Source: Scilla litardierei (taxonomy: Eukaryota; Streptophyta; Magnoliopsida; Asparagales; Asparagaceae). From it: DNA of 64,000 nt. How positions within the stretch are numbered: the first letter of the stretch is position 1; every line of letters starts with the position of its first letter. The notes under the pieces are model-generated. The model saw nothing but the letters and a program-made list of their open reading frames with translations. It did not search any database and was not told the origin of the DNA. The stretch covers positions 1-64,000 of the forward strand of contig JAULAV010002430.1 in NCBI GenBank assembly GCA_030789695.1, in the 5' to 3' direction. The position numbers and the translations under genes were made by a program. Positions 32,091 through 43,282 of the stretch are shown in pieces.

Positions 32091-35000
32091 GTGTGGTTTT
32101 GGTTTGCACATTTCCTGCACGAGTCCTCTTTGACTCTGGTGCATCGATGTGCATTATTTCTCGGAGCTTCGTGGAGAAGCATTCCTTGTCGACGTCCTCT
32201 CTTCCTAAGAGTTGGAATATCGTCACAGGGAACGGTGTAGTCTCGTTGCATCGTGGGTGCAATTCTTGCCCGTTGGTGGTTTGTGGACGTGAGCTTTGTG
32301 ATGATTTCATTGTCCACGACATCATCAATTATGATGCAGTTCTTGGTATGGACTGGCTTGCGAGCTTCTATGCTACGATCGACTGTCGGAGGAAGAAGGT
32401 GGTGTTCGAGATTCCTGGACATCCAGTGTTTGAGTTCAGTCGTGGTAGCAGTTCGCTTGGTCCTGTCAGATTTCGGGCCAGGCCGGTGGAGGCTGTGGCT
32501 ATGCAGATGGAGCTGGAATGGCCAGATGTGGTGCGAGATTTTGGCGACGTCTTCCCCGAGGAGATGTCTGGTTTGCCGCCTGATCGAGCCTTGGAATTTT
32601 CTATCGATCTCATTCCAGGTGCGCAGCCGATTTCGAAGGCGCCGTATCGTATGGCACCTGCAGAATTGGAGGAGTTGCAGAAGCAGTTGGATGAGCTTTT
32701 GCAGAAGGGTTATATTAATCTTAGCGTGTCTCCGTGGGGAGCACCGGTGTTGCTGGTTAAGAAGAAGGATGGTTCGCGTCGCATGTGCGTGGACTATCGG
32801 GGATTGAATGCAGTGACCATTAAGAATAAATACCCGTTGCCTCGCATCGATGATATTTTTGATCAGCTTGGAGGTTCGAGGGTGTTTTCTAAGTTGGATC
32901 TGAGAAGTGGTTACCATCAGTTGAAGGTGAAGAGGGATGATGTTCCGAAGACAGCGTTCAGGACGAAGTATGGACACTATGAGTTTGTGGTTATGCCTTT
33001 CGGCGTAACTAACGCGCCCGCAGTTTTCATGAATCTGATGAACCTGATTTTCTACGACTTTTTGGATAAGTTTGTCGTTATCTTTATTGACGACATTCTG
33101 ATCTATTCGAAGTCGGAGGAAGAGCATGCATCGCACTTGAGGACGGTGTTGGAAATTTTGAGGAAGCATCGTTTGTATGCTAAGTTTTCAAAGTGCGAGT
33201 TTTGGCTGGATCGAGTCGCTTTTCTTGGGCATGTGGTGTCTGGAGATGGTATTTCAGTGGATCCCGAGAAGATTAGGGCCATCAGGGAGTGGCCCGTTCC
33301 GTCGTCTGCGTCTGAGATTCGGAGTTTCCTTGGACTTGCCGGTTATTATCGGCGATTCATCAAGGACTTTTCTCGTATTGCTAAGCCGATGACCAGGTTG
33401 ACGCGGAAGGATGTTGCTTATGTTTGGTCGGGTGATTGTGAGAGTGCTTTTGGTATTCTGAAGGAGAGGTTGACCAGTGCCCCTATTCTTGTCGTGCCTG
33501 ATCGCAGCGGTGGATTTGAGATCTTTTGCGATGCTTCTGGCAAGGGTCTCGGTTGTGTGTTGCATCAGCACGGGCATGTTGTGGCGTATGCGTCTCGTCA
33601 GCTTAAGGTTCATGAGAAGAATTATCCGACGCATGATTTGGAGTTGGCTGCCGTTGTGTTTGCTCTTAAGATTTGGAGGCACTTCTTGTTGAGTGAGAAA
33701 GTGAAAATCTTCACCGATCACAAAAGCTTGAAGTATATTTTCACTCAGAAGGAGCTCAACATGCGACAGCGTCGGTGGTTGGATCTTATGGCGGATTATG
33801 AGATTGATTTGCAGTATCACCCTGGCAAGGTGAATGTGGTTCCAGATGCTTTGAGTAGGCTTCCAGCGGTGATGACTTTGACTTCGCAGTGGAGATTGCA
33901 GCAGGATTTTTGCGAGTCTGGAGTGGAAATTTTTCTTCCTGGGGAGGCTTCTTCGTTGATGTACATGCAGGTACAGTCGACGATCGTGGATCGGATTAAG
34001 GCTGGCCAGGCCGGAGATCCGAAGTTGGTAAGGATTCGGGAGATGGTGGAAGCCGGTCTGCGGACTGACTTTTTGATTCATGAGGATGGCTCGCTGAGGT
34101 TTGGAGCCAGGTTGTGTGTGCCAGCTGGGGATATCAGAGAGGAGCTGATGGTGGAGGCACACAGTTCGCCGTATTCTGTGCATCCTGGTGGCACCAAGAT
34201 GTACCAGGATCTTCGTCTGAATTATTGGTGGCATGGTATGAAGAGGAGCGTGGCTCGGAGTGTAGCCAAGTGCTGGGTTTGCCAGCAAGTGAAGGCGGAG
34301 TATCAGCGTTCGGCTGGGTTGCTACAACCGCTTCCGATTCCGGAGTGGAAGTGGCAGCACATCACTATGGATTTCGTGACTGGACTACCTCGGAGTCCGA
34401 AGCAGAATGACGCGATTTGGGTGATCGTAGATCGATTGACCAAATCTGCGCACTTTATTCCGTTCCGAGTGGGATAGTCCACTGAGGCGCTGGCGAGGAG
34501 GTATATGGAGGAAGTCGTGCGACTTCATGGAGTCCCCGTGAGTATCGTGTCTGACAGAGACACGAGGTTCACATCTCAGTTCTGGCAGAGTTTGCAGAAG
34601 AGCTTGGGTACGCGTCTAAGTTTCAGCACGGCGTACCATCTGCAGACGGATGGCCAGTCCGAGAGGACGATCCAGATTTTGGAAGACATGCTGAGGGCGT
34701 GCATGTTGGATTTCAAGGGTTCGTGGGAGGACCATCTACATTTGGTGGAGTTTTCCTACAACAACAGCTTCCAGGCGAGTATTGGCATGGCGCCTTTCGC
34801 CGCTCTTTATGGGAGGAAATTTCGATCGCCATTGAGTTGGGATGACGTTGGTGATCGGGAGTTGTTGGGACCTGAGATGATCGTGGAGGCCGTGGATATC
34901 GTCAGGAATATTCGGGAGAGGTTGAGGATTGCTCAGGACCGTTTTAAGCATTGGGCGGATGCTAAACGTCGTCCTTTGGAGTTTCAGCCGGGCGACCATG

Positions 35001-35413
35001 TGTTCTTGAAGATTTCCCTGAATCGTGGTGTGATTCGTTTTGGGAAGCGTGGAAAGTTGAGCCCGCGATACATTGGACCATTTGACGTTTTGGAGAGGGT
35101 TGGCGAGGTAGCTTATCGCTTGGCCTTGCCGCCATCTTTGGAAGGAGTTCACAATGTTTTCCATGTGTCACAGCTTCGTCGATACATTAGCGACCCATCT
35201 CATGCCGTGGATTTTTCGGAGATCGCCGTTCGCTCAGATTTGACGTATGACCAGCTTCCAGTGCAGATTCTGGACAGGCGTCAGAAATCGCTTCGGAACA
35301 AGATTGTCAATCTTGTGAGGGTGATGTGGCGACACGGCTCACCTGGAGAGTCCACTTGGGAGAGAGAAGATGAGATGCGAGAGCGTTTCCCACTTTTGTT
35401 TCCGGACTCGTGA
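32091..35413 (+). pseudogene. pol: Tek1 Pol: PR-RT-RNase H-IN-chromodomain (one internal stop)
   Basis: In order: protease VLFDSGAS (about 32124), reverse transcriptase with [20 protein letters not shown] and the catalytic FIDDILIYS (about 33081), RNase H ([26 protein letters not shown]), integrase zinc site ([18 protein letters not shown]), catalytic Asp in TMDFVTGLP, Asp in VSDRDTRF and Glu in TDGQSERTIQ, then LRRYISDPSHAVDF and a C-terminal chromodomain (VQILDRRQKSLRNK, VMWRHGSPGESTWE). A single in-frame TAG at 34475-34477 cuts the integrase core; the frame is otherwise open to TGA 35411. Pol copies RNA into DNA and inserts it; the chromodomain is thought to direct insertion to heterochromatin. 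Confidence 0.93.
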
Positions 35414-35446
35414 GATTTTGGAAATTCCGAGGACGGAATTTTTCTT

Positions 35447-35459
35447 AAGTTGGGGAGGA
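35447..35459 (+). promoter_or_regulatory. Polypurine tract of Tek1
   Basis: AGTTGGGGAGGA abuts the 3' LTR start TGTAACG at 35460, the expected plus-strand priming site. Confidence 0.9.
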
Positions 35460-37927
35460 TGTAACGACTGCTTTTCATGTATCTGGATTTAATATAATAT
35501 AATATATGTTTTGGTGGATTTTCTCTTCTTGTGTGGTTTTCGTCTCCGTAGATTTCATTTTCGATCGATTCGTCGTATTTTCTCGCTTCTTCCTTAGGAT
35601 TGTCGATTTCGAAGTATGTCACTCGTGACGGACTTCATAACGGTCGTATCTAACTGTTAGATCAAGCCTAGGAGTCATAGGAATCGATCCCGGGGCCCCG
35701 CACTCCGTATCGGTACTTTCTGTGCTCATTAGCCGGTGTAAGAAGGGCCACCGACAGACTAGATGACGATCCAGTCGGTCGGCAATCCTTCTGGGACCGA
35801 CTAGTTGGCTTTCTAAAATTGTTCAGGAGTTACTGTTTATCGTTAGTCGGTCTAAGAACGTTGGTTGACCGACTAGGTTGCAAACTAGTCGGTCGGCAAT
35901 GCTTCTTTAACCGACTAACACATCAACCATTTTTGACACTAGTTACTGTTTACTCTTAGTCGGTCTAAGTTCATCTTTCGACCGACTAGTTATCAAACTA
36001 GTCGGTCAAGTTTTGTACTCAGACCGACTAACTCTTAGTTCAGGTTTTCGACTGGAGTTACTGTTTACACTTAGTCGGTCTACGTTGTTCAACCGACCGA
36101 CTAGATCTCAAACTAGTCGGTCAGCAGTTGGTCTTTGACCGACTAAGCAGTGCAGGAAACCCTAGTTTTGCCCTAGCCGCCACCAAACTCTATAAATACC
36201 CCTCCAAACGTTTTCTTCTCCTCCCTCACGACCCAAAACCCTAATTTCTTCCCCTTTGAGCCCCCATCTCCCCCAAAACCCTATTTCCTTCATCCAAGCT
36301 CATCCTCCATCATCCAAACCCTTCCTCCACTCATTCCATCTCTCATCTTCCCCAAATCTCCATCAAACCCCCAAAAATCCCCCAAAATCCTATTTCTCCA
36401 AACTTCTCCAATCACTTCCAGATCTGAACCCTAGGTTCCCCGGAGCGTTTCTTCCATCGCCGTGGTTGCTCGGCGATACTCTTCCGTTCCTTACGCGGTA
36501 ATACTCGATTCCTTTAATTTCAACATAACCCACATTGACATTGTGAAACCCTAATAAAATGGATTGATTAGATGATTAGGGTTCTAATAAGAAACTTATT
36601 TAGGATCTTGGTGCTAATAATTGTTTTGCCATAACAGCGAATCTTTCCGTAGTTAGCTTGTGTGACGATCTTCATTGCTCGTCAATCCCGGTATCAGGCA
36701 AGTGAAACTTGCATCTCTTGATTTGGGCCATGTCTTAGGCCATTTACCTTGCTTTAGCGTAAAAGAGACTAGACGGTGAAAGGATAGCCGTTTAGACGCC
36801 TTTGACCTGGCTTGACAACGAAGCCTGGTCCGTCACCCTCATCATGCTTGTATGTCACGTTTAATTTCCCTAAACGGTACGCGTATTAACTGTTCATGTC
36901 ATCCATGCATCCTTAACTGCTATTGCATTTTTAACTGCCATGTTTAATTCAAATAAACGGTACGCGGATATCTGTTCATGCCATTGCATTTTGCCTGTCA
37001 CGTTTAAATACAATTAACAGTACGCGAATATGTTCATGTCATTGCATTTTGCATGCTTGAATACTCATCGTGATTGTGTAGCTTCGCTACATACTAGTGC
37101 TACTCGTTCCGGCTAGGTGCACCCCTACGCCATACTTGTTAAATACACTTTCTGGCTCGTGTCCCAGAAGACTAGCTTATCACAGCCTGAGGGCATAGGG
37201 CACTCGTTGAGTGATCCCTTGTACTTGACACTTGAACACAGCCTGAGGGCATATGGCACTTGTTGAGTGATCCCTTGTACTTGTACTTGTTACCTGACGC
37301 TACTTGCCACAACAACCACTAGCCACTTGTACTCTCCTTCACTTTACTTGTTACTACCTTACTTTACTTGCCATGCACCATATTTTAACTGCTAGGTTGC
37401 TAGTTTATCTTTATTCCTGTTTCCTTGCACAAGTCGTTCGACTTGCTGACATGTGCCCCTTCTCTCTTTTGGGTGACACATGTTAGAGCCCGAGCCCGAG
37501 TTACTTGCTGAGGACGTGGTGTTCGCTGACGCTGAGTCAGAGCCCGCGTTGATTGAGGACTACGTTGACACTGGGGATCAGTCCTAGTGTCGTTGTTTAG
37601 CTACTTTTGTTAGACCGCTAGTTGTCGGTGCGTGGCACCTAGTTGATACTCTGTTATGTTTGTGTTATTTTGTTGGCCTTGTTCTGGGCCTTAGACTCTT
37701 TTTCTGTTAGCCTGGTGGCTTTTCTGTGATGTGGAATATTTTGTGGACGAACTTTGGGATTGGTATTTTTATCCGTCTCTTTATTATTATTGTTGTTGTT
37801 CCTTTTTGCGATTACAGAGACCTGCTTATACTAAATTGAACGCTTATCGGGTTTGGGGCTTCACAGCTCCACTCTCGTGCGGACCTTCTCACGTCTCGCC
37901 TCCATTTTAGGGAAGCGGGGCGTGACA
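35460..37927 (+). repeat. 3' LTR of Tek1 (2468 bp)
   Basis: Same length as the 5' LTR, with about 16 single-base differences by eye. It carries the hairpin array (35723-36150), TATAAATA at 36191-36198 and the micropeptide frame at 37480-37587. It is followed by target duplication CCTGA (37928-37932). Confidence 0.95.
37480..37587 (+). CDS. LTR-encoded acidic micropeptide (35 aa), 3' LTR copy
   Basis: Same frame as 30257-30364, with no change visible between the two copies. Confidence 0.45.
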   Translation: MLEPEPELLAEDVVFADAESEPALIEDYVDTGDQS

Positions 37928-38557
37928 CCTGAGAACCCCGAAGTTATTGTTATTTTACAGGGTTTGTCACTCGGCCGAGTGACAAGGGTCACTCGGCGAG
38001 TGACCCTCTCCGACTGCTACGCGAATTTGAATTTCTGGGCTGCGCAGGGGCAGTTTTGTCATGATTTTTTTGGACGATTTTGGCTTGTATTTAAACCTAG
38101 TTTTAGACCTAGTTTTAGGAGAGACTTGAATTATTTTTAGAGACTTCTATTAGGTTTTTTACGGCTATTCTTTTGTGAAATCTCAGCTGGAGATCATTGG
38201 CGACATTATTGGTTTGTTCTTTCTTGCTAAAAAAACTCATTTTTATGAATTGTTTCTTCTTTGCAATGAATTGTGCCATGATTAAATTTGTTATTTCTGA
38301 GATCTTCATGATGATTAGTGAGTAGTTCCGTCTTTCTAGTGCATGGGGATGAACCCTATGGACCCGACCTTTGAATTGTGATGAATTTATAGAATTGTTG
38401 CTAGAATTGGTAATGGTTAGGCTATGATCGATTTATTACGAGTAGCTTGGAATTCATATCGATTGGGATTTGCAACAGATTGGATCCCAATTGATAGGAA
38501 GGCCTAGATATTTGATTTAGATTAATAATTGAAATTCTCTAGATTTGGTTTGCAAGA
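37928..38557 (+). repeat. 3' LTR of AthB, piece 2 of 3
   Basis: Continues from 28236. It holds CACTCGGCCGAGTGACAAGG, a GTATTTAAACCTAG TATA context near 38088 and sequence matching 18562-19200. It stops at the Tat3 target site CAAGA (38553-38557) and resumes at 45921. Confidence 0.92.
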
Positions 38558-39502
38558 TGTTTCAGAGTGTTTTCTCACTACAAAGCGTTGACCGTGGAGA
38601 ACCCGGTCAACGTGGTCGAGGGGCCCGCTTCGGGTCCCTCGGGGGCTTCGAATCGGTGTAGAAGGGGCGAGGGGTAGCCTCGGCCCTGGTTTAGGTGCTC
38701 GGCCTCGGATAGGAGTGCTCGGCCTTGGCTGGGAGGGGGACGAGGGGTAGCCTCAATCGCCCGGGTAGATGCACGGCCGACGGGTGGCGAGGGTGAGTCT
38801 CGGACTCGATTAGGATGCTCGGCCTCGGTAGGACGTGTTCGGCCACGGCAGGTTGACGGTGAGGGGAAGCCTCACTGTCCGGTTGATTGAATGGTCGGAG
38901 AGGGGCGAGGGGTAGCCTCGGCCCGTTGAACTGTTGTCCACCTGCGCAGACGAGAACGCTCGTCAGGGGGCCGGACCTTGGTTCCGGCCAAATCCCCTCC
39001 GATGCCTAAGTCAGATAGAGATCTGAGAAAGGAGGCCCGGCGGAGACGGTCCGACTCGTGAGGAGATCGTGACGGCGTCTCTCAGCGCGAGCGGGGGAGG
39101 AAGGAGATGAATTGGGGGAACGAGGTCGTTGATGGAGTACCTTAGGTTTTGTTACCTGAGATGCGGTCCCTTTCTTCGTCGTCTTCCTGACCCTTTTGTA
39201 GAGCTCCCAGCGTGATTGGCTCTGGCCCACGTCCCACGCCCGCCATCGATCATGCCCCATCCGTCCCCCCTCGCCGCCGCCCTCTCCGCCATGCCAGCAC
39301 CTCCCCATTATCACCATTTAGTGGTCGCGTGTCCGGGGGAGCGGTTTTCGCAGGAGTGGGCGAACGACCAACGGGTTATGGGGGCCGGGTCGGATCGACG
39401 TTTCGAGAAGGTCCCTTGTAGGGCCTTTGTCGAATGGGCTTTCAGGATGCAGGTGGGCTCTTGGGCTCGTGCTTTATGGGTCTCGGTCAAATAGGCGTAA
39501 CA
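38558..39502 (-). repeat. 3' LTR of Tat3 (945 bp)
   Basis: Plus-strand ends TGTTTCAGAG and GGCGTAACA. GC-rich, with repeated GAGGGGTAGCCTC and GCTCGGCCTCGG segments. It differs from the other LTR at about seven positions. Confidence 0.95.
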
Positions 39503-39516
39503 ATTGCCCCCATCGG
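39503..39516 (-). promoter_or_regulatory. Polypurine tract of Tat3
   Basis: The minus strand reads CCGATGGGGGCAAT directly next to the LTR end. Confidence 0.85.
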
Positions 39517-40119
39517 TCGGGTTGATCGGCCTCGGCCGGTTCGGCTCGGCCGATGTGACCTCTGCCGATTTTGACAGGCTCTCCAGTCGATGCCGACTCA
39601 TTTATTAGTCGTCATCATGAGTTAGCCCGTTCGATGTTTTTAAGGCGCGGGCTCCGAAGCGCCGTCGGCCTTCAGATGCTGCCACGTGTAGTGGCAAGCT
39701 TATCCCCGCCGCTCGCGGAGTCGCCTTAAGTTCGAGAAGCCGAAGGGTTTGTGAGCCGCCATTGGTGGGGTCGATCAGCCTCGGCTCGCTCAGATCACCC
39801 GTTATGTCTCCTGGGATTCCGAGCGGCGCTTCAATCGAGGCGAGGCCATAAATGCAGGTCATGATGAGGCGGATCGATTGGTCTTCAACTGGCGCCAATT
39901 TCGGAACGCCGCCGACTCTTCGAGCCTCGCCACGCATTCTTGTCAGGCGCTTCGAATTCTCCCCTGGCATATAAGATCCCCAGTTGTGTTGATCTCCACT
40001 TCTTCTTCGCTCCTCCCGGTATTCAGAGCCTTCAGCAACTCGGAGTTCCCCGTCGCCTTCGCTTCTTTGTCCTCTCCAAACTAGTTGAAAATAGGTAATT
40101 CCTCTCTTTCTTTCATCCT
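39517..40119 (+). promoter_or_regulatory. Promoter region of the Tat3 antisense gene
   Basis: A gene-free stretch of about 600 bases, GC-rich with CGGCCGG and TCGGCCGA words. TGGCATATAAGATCC holds a TATA box (TATAAG, 39970-39975) about 145 bases before the ATG at 40120, and TAGGTAATTCCTC follows at 40092. Tat1 keeps both motifs at 14093 and 14214, so the promoter is conserved between families. Confidence 0.55.
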
Positions 40120-42165
40120 ATGGCTGCTCTTAGGATAGGCGGTTCTGGCCGGAGGACGAGGGGTCCTCCGGAGTCCGGGCGGGGCGAACCCCGGCTAGGG
40201 GAGTCTGGTTCCCCCGCCGGGAGTCGTTCTCTTCAAGATAAGGGGAAGGAGAAACTTTTTCCAGACTACGCCCGTGATGACGTGGCGTTGGCTACCGTGC
40301 GGCTTAATGTGCCCCCGGTTGTCCTCCGTACGCCGTCGAGGACCCCTCCTTCGGTGGCCACGGAGATCCGGGAAAGATATCTCTGCTTCCCATACGAGGT
40401 TCGGGTTCCATTTGTCGACGAGCGGATTTGCCTTCTGAGGAGCAATGAGGTCGGCGTCTACGTCGAGATGTTCCGCCTGGGTCTTCGCTTCCCGCTCCAT
40501 CCCTTCTTCATCCAGGTCATGGAACATTTCACAGTGTCCCTGTGTCAGTTCACCCCGTGTTCGATCGCGGTACTGACGGGCTTCGTAACGCTCTGCTGTA
40601 CCCGTGGTCTGGAGCCGACTCTCCCCCTTCTCTTCTACTTTTACCAGGCCCAGACGGTCGGTCCGGGGTCATGGCTGCTACTCCGAGCTCGTTCGAGGAG
40701 GGAATGCCTGATCGGGTTACCCCGCTGGTCAGGGGATTGGAACTTGGATTATGTCTTCGTGGTCTTCTTGGGCGAGGCCCAGATTCTGACAAGCTGGGGC
40801 AGTTCTGTCCATTCTCGCCCGTCGTTAGTTCTCTCAGACGCCGACCGGGCAGCCGCTGCGCTTCTGTTGGCTCTTCCTTTGGAAACGAAGTCCATTTGGT
40901 CTTTACTGGACGACCTACTCCTGAAGGCCGTCTTGTGGTCTCCGGGTAGGTCGCTTTTTCATCCCCGGATCGCCCTATGACTCATCCTGATTTCGGTCTC
41001 CTTTGTAGGGATGGCTGGCCGCGAATTCGTCCGTGACGTTGACGAGCTGATCCGTCGCGGAGCCGCTCGGAGCCGAGGTAGTACCTCTGGAAGGGCGCCT
41101 CGGAGGACCGTTAAGGAGGAGGTGCGCCGAGCCGAGCCTGCCGTGGGTAAGGTGGCGGCCGCGCCTCCCGCCTCTTCTTCTGGCGATCCCCTTCCGGGGG
41201 GTGAGGATGGTGCGAGGCGGAAGCGTTCTCCTCCAGCGCCTTCGGAGCTCCACGGTGGAAAGAAGAGGAAGGAGGACGTGGATCCCTCTGGCCCGGCAAG
41301 TTCCGCGCTTCCCGTGGCGACCGCCGGGGATCCTTCGATAGCTTTGCCAGCCACCCCCCTCGCAGCGTCTTCGCCCGTATCACCAGGGGTCGGGGCCTTG
41401 TTGGCGAACGACTTGGCTTCGATTGTCGTCCCTGGGAGTTCGATGTTTGCTGACCGAGCCGTGGCCCAGCAGGTTGCCGAGGTCTCCATCCCTCCCCGGG
41501 ACCGCAGCCTCCTCAAGAAGATCCCGGCCGACAAGATGTCGGATTCCTTGGTCTGGATCCTCCAACAGGTTTGGTTATCTTGCTATCCTCTCTTTCTCTT
41601 TATCCTCTTCTTAGCCCATGTCTCGTCTTTTCAGGGTTCAGCGCTCGCTGTGGAGTTGCAGTGTCGAGCCGTCCGCTTGAGGGAGCTGGAGGAGTCCTCC
41701 ATGAGGGCTCAGGAGCGGGCCGGGGCAGCTGAGGTGGCCATGATGGAGGCCCAGATGGAGTCTCGGCGCCTCGCCCTCCGTGTGGCTGCGTTGGAGGGAC
41801 AAGTGGGTGACCTCGAGGGAAAGCTAGGGGATGCTTATCAGTCGGCTGAGGAAGCGGCGGAGTCGTTCCGTCTGGAGAGGGAGGAGCTTCAGAGGGAACT
41901 GTCGGACCGGCGTCAGGTAATGCGGCTTGCGGAGGAGGTGGAGAAGGGCGTCGTCGAGACCCTGGGGAAGAAGATCTTCGATGTTCTCAGGGAGGCCTTC
42001 GGTAAGTATATAGACATCATCGCCCCCCGGATCGTCGAGGTCGTCCAGTCTTCCTTCCGGGAATGTGTGGAACGTGTCCGGCAAGTCCCTCCGTCAGTCG
42101 AGTCCCCTCGCTCCGAGCAGGGCGAAGTGCCTGAGGATGTGTCCTCCCGAGCTCGGGCTCCTTAA
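40120..42165 (+). CDS. Antisense gene of Tat3 (Transposase_28-like), three exons, 638 aa
   Basis: Exons 40120-40945, 41009-41568 and 41635-42165 join in frame into 638 residues without a stop. Exon 1 has a Gly/Arg/Pro-rich N-terminus, then a domain (EVRVPFVDERICLL, VGVYVEMFRLGLRFPLHPFF, CQFTPCSIAVLTGF) that looks like the plant 'putative gypsy type transposon' family (PF04195, Transposase_28, named from memory; no DNA-transposase activity is implied). Exon 2 is basic and Ser/Pro-rich (GGKKRKED, nuclear-localisation-like). Exon 3 is a long coiled coil (VELQCRAVRLRELEES to DRRQVMRLAEE). It lies opposite to the element's own sense direction. Start ATG 40120 is downstream of a TATA box. Function is unknown to me. 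Confidence 0.75.
40946..41008 (+). other. Intron 1 of the Tat3 antisense gene (63 bp)
   Basis: Donor CCGG|GTAGGT and acceptor CTCCTTTGTAG|GG. The unspliced frame stops at 40978; splicing in phase 1 joins exon 1 to the frame containing ATG 41011. It is short for a plant intron, but the frame restoration supports it. Confidence 0.6.
41569..41634 (+). other. Intron 2 of the Tat3 antisense gene (66 bp)
   Basis: Donor CAACAG|GTTTGG, long pyrimidine tract, acceptor GTCTTTTCAG|GG, phase 0. The 22 codons it would add are hydrophobic (LSCYPLFLFILFLAH) and unlike the flanking coiled coil, so splicing is the better reading, although retention keeps the frame open. Confidence 0.6.
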
Positions 42166-42529
42166 GCAGTCCCTCCCAGCCTTATCCTCAAATTTTTAAG
42201 CATCCGCTTCGCTTTGGGCCAGTCTACTTGAAATGGATCCCCGGCCCCCGCCATCTCCTTCAGCCCCGCGGCCAACAATTGCTGGTTGCATGGCCGTTAG
42301 CTTGGGTCACCTACTCTGTGTCTTTTGTCAACCAATTTTGCTTTGTCGGTGTCGATCTGAACTCTGTCATTTGTCGTGAGTAGACTGTTTGTAGGGTGTT
42401 CCCTTCGCCTTGATCCCCTGTAAATAAGAAGCATTTTTGTACTCGGGTTAACTATTATAAATGAAATCGACTTACTTGGAATTTTTGTGTACTTTACGTT
42501 GTTGCCTTGTTCTTGGCTTGGGAATGGAC
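42166..42529. other. Spacer between the antisense gene and tandem repeats
   Basis: No ORF supported. It probably holds the 3' untranslated end of the antisense transcript; AATAAGAAGC (42425) and AAATGAAATC (42460) are weak poly(A)-type signals. Confidence 0.4.
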
Positions 42530-43060
42530 GAAAACTGGCGTTGGGGATTCTCCCCAGACTTATGGGCGCAGGGGTCGGTCGGCGAGGGGAAAGCTCCTCG
42601 GCTTAGGACCGGTCGGCGTCCGTGCCTGCTGGGGGAATTGCCCCCTGACTCATGAGCGCTGGTGTCGGTCGGCGAGGGGAAAGCTCCTCGGCTTAGGACT
42701 GGTCGGCGTCGGTGTCTGCTGGGGGAATTGCCCCCAGACTTATGAGCTCTGGAGTCGGTCGGCGAGGGCAAAGCTCCTCGGCTTAGGACCGGTCCGCGCC
42801 CGTGCCTGCTGGGGGAATTGCCCCCAGACTTATGAGCACTGGAGTCGGTCGGCGAGGGCAAAGCTCCTCGGCTTAGGACCGGTCAGCGCCCGTGCCTGCT
42901 GGGGGAATTGCCCCCAGACTTATGAGCACTGGAGTCGGTCGGCGAGGGCAAAGCTCCTCGTCTTAGGACCGGTCAGCGTCCGCGTCTGCTGGGGGAATTG
43001 CCCCCAGACTTATGAGTGCCGGAGACGGTCGGCGAGGGCAAAGCTCCTCTTCCTCCTCCA
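42530..43060. repeat. 90-bp tandem repeats of Tat3, about six copies
   Basis: GGGGGAATTGCCCCC recurs at 42631, 42721, 42811, 42901 and 42991, giving an exact 90-bp period; a decayed unit begins near 42540. Each unit also has GTCGGTCGGCGAGG and AAGCTCCTCGGCTTAGGACCGGTC. Because 90 is a multiple of three, both strands stay open across the array. It corresponds to the roughly 48-bp array of Tat2. Confidence 0.92.
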
Positions 43061-43282
43061 GTGAGGCGGCGGTCCTCGGCCTTTTGCGTTATTGGCGACA
43101 CGTCAACTCCGTCGGGATTTTAAGTAAAGACAATAAAAAGATTGCGTTTGTACTCTCATGGGTCCTGTCGGACCGGTACATTTGGAGGAAATGGAAAAAA
43201 GGAAATGAAGCTAAACAGAGGGCTGTAAAACTGGATAACTCCCTCATACTAGGCTGCCGCCGGGGGAAGAGTCGTTGCCTGC

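Larger units (their letters stand above)
28237..37927 (+). mobile_element. Tek1: Tekay-type chromodomain Ty3/gypsy element, complete
   Basis: Two 2468-bp LTRs (28237-30704 and 35460-37927) bound a gag-pol region, with the perfect target duplication CCTGA. By eye the LTRs differ at about 16 positions (roughly 99.3% identity), so the insertion is recent. The domain order Gag-NC-PR-RT-RH-IN-chromodomain and the large LTR fit the Tekay/Del chromovirus lineage. Coding is broken by one Gag frameshift and one TAG in integrase, and an intron separates Gag from protease. Confidence 0.95.

Noticed and set aside
32087..34288. Long minus-strand open frames (about 360 and 344 codons) opposite Tek1 pol
   Set aside because: They mirror the conserved RT/RNase H/integrase reading on the plus strand and show no recognisable domain; they reflect codon bias on the coding strand.
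40120..42165. A DNA transposon inside Tat3
   Set aside because: The 'transposase' label of the resembling family is historical; there are no terminal inverted repeats or catalytic triad, and the gene is explained as the antisense ORF of a Tat element.
42472..43064. Open frames on both strands across the 90-bp array (129 and 185 codons)
   Set aside because: The period is a multiple of three, so any stop-free unit stays open; no evidence of a gene.
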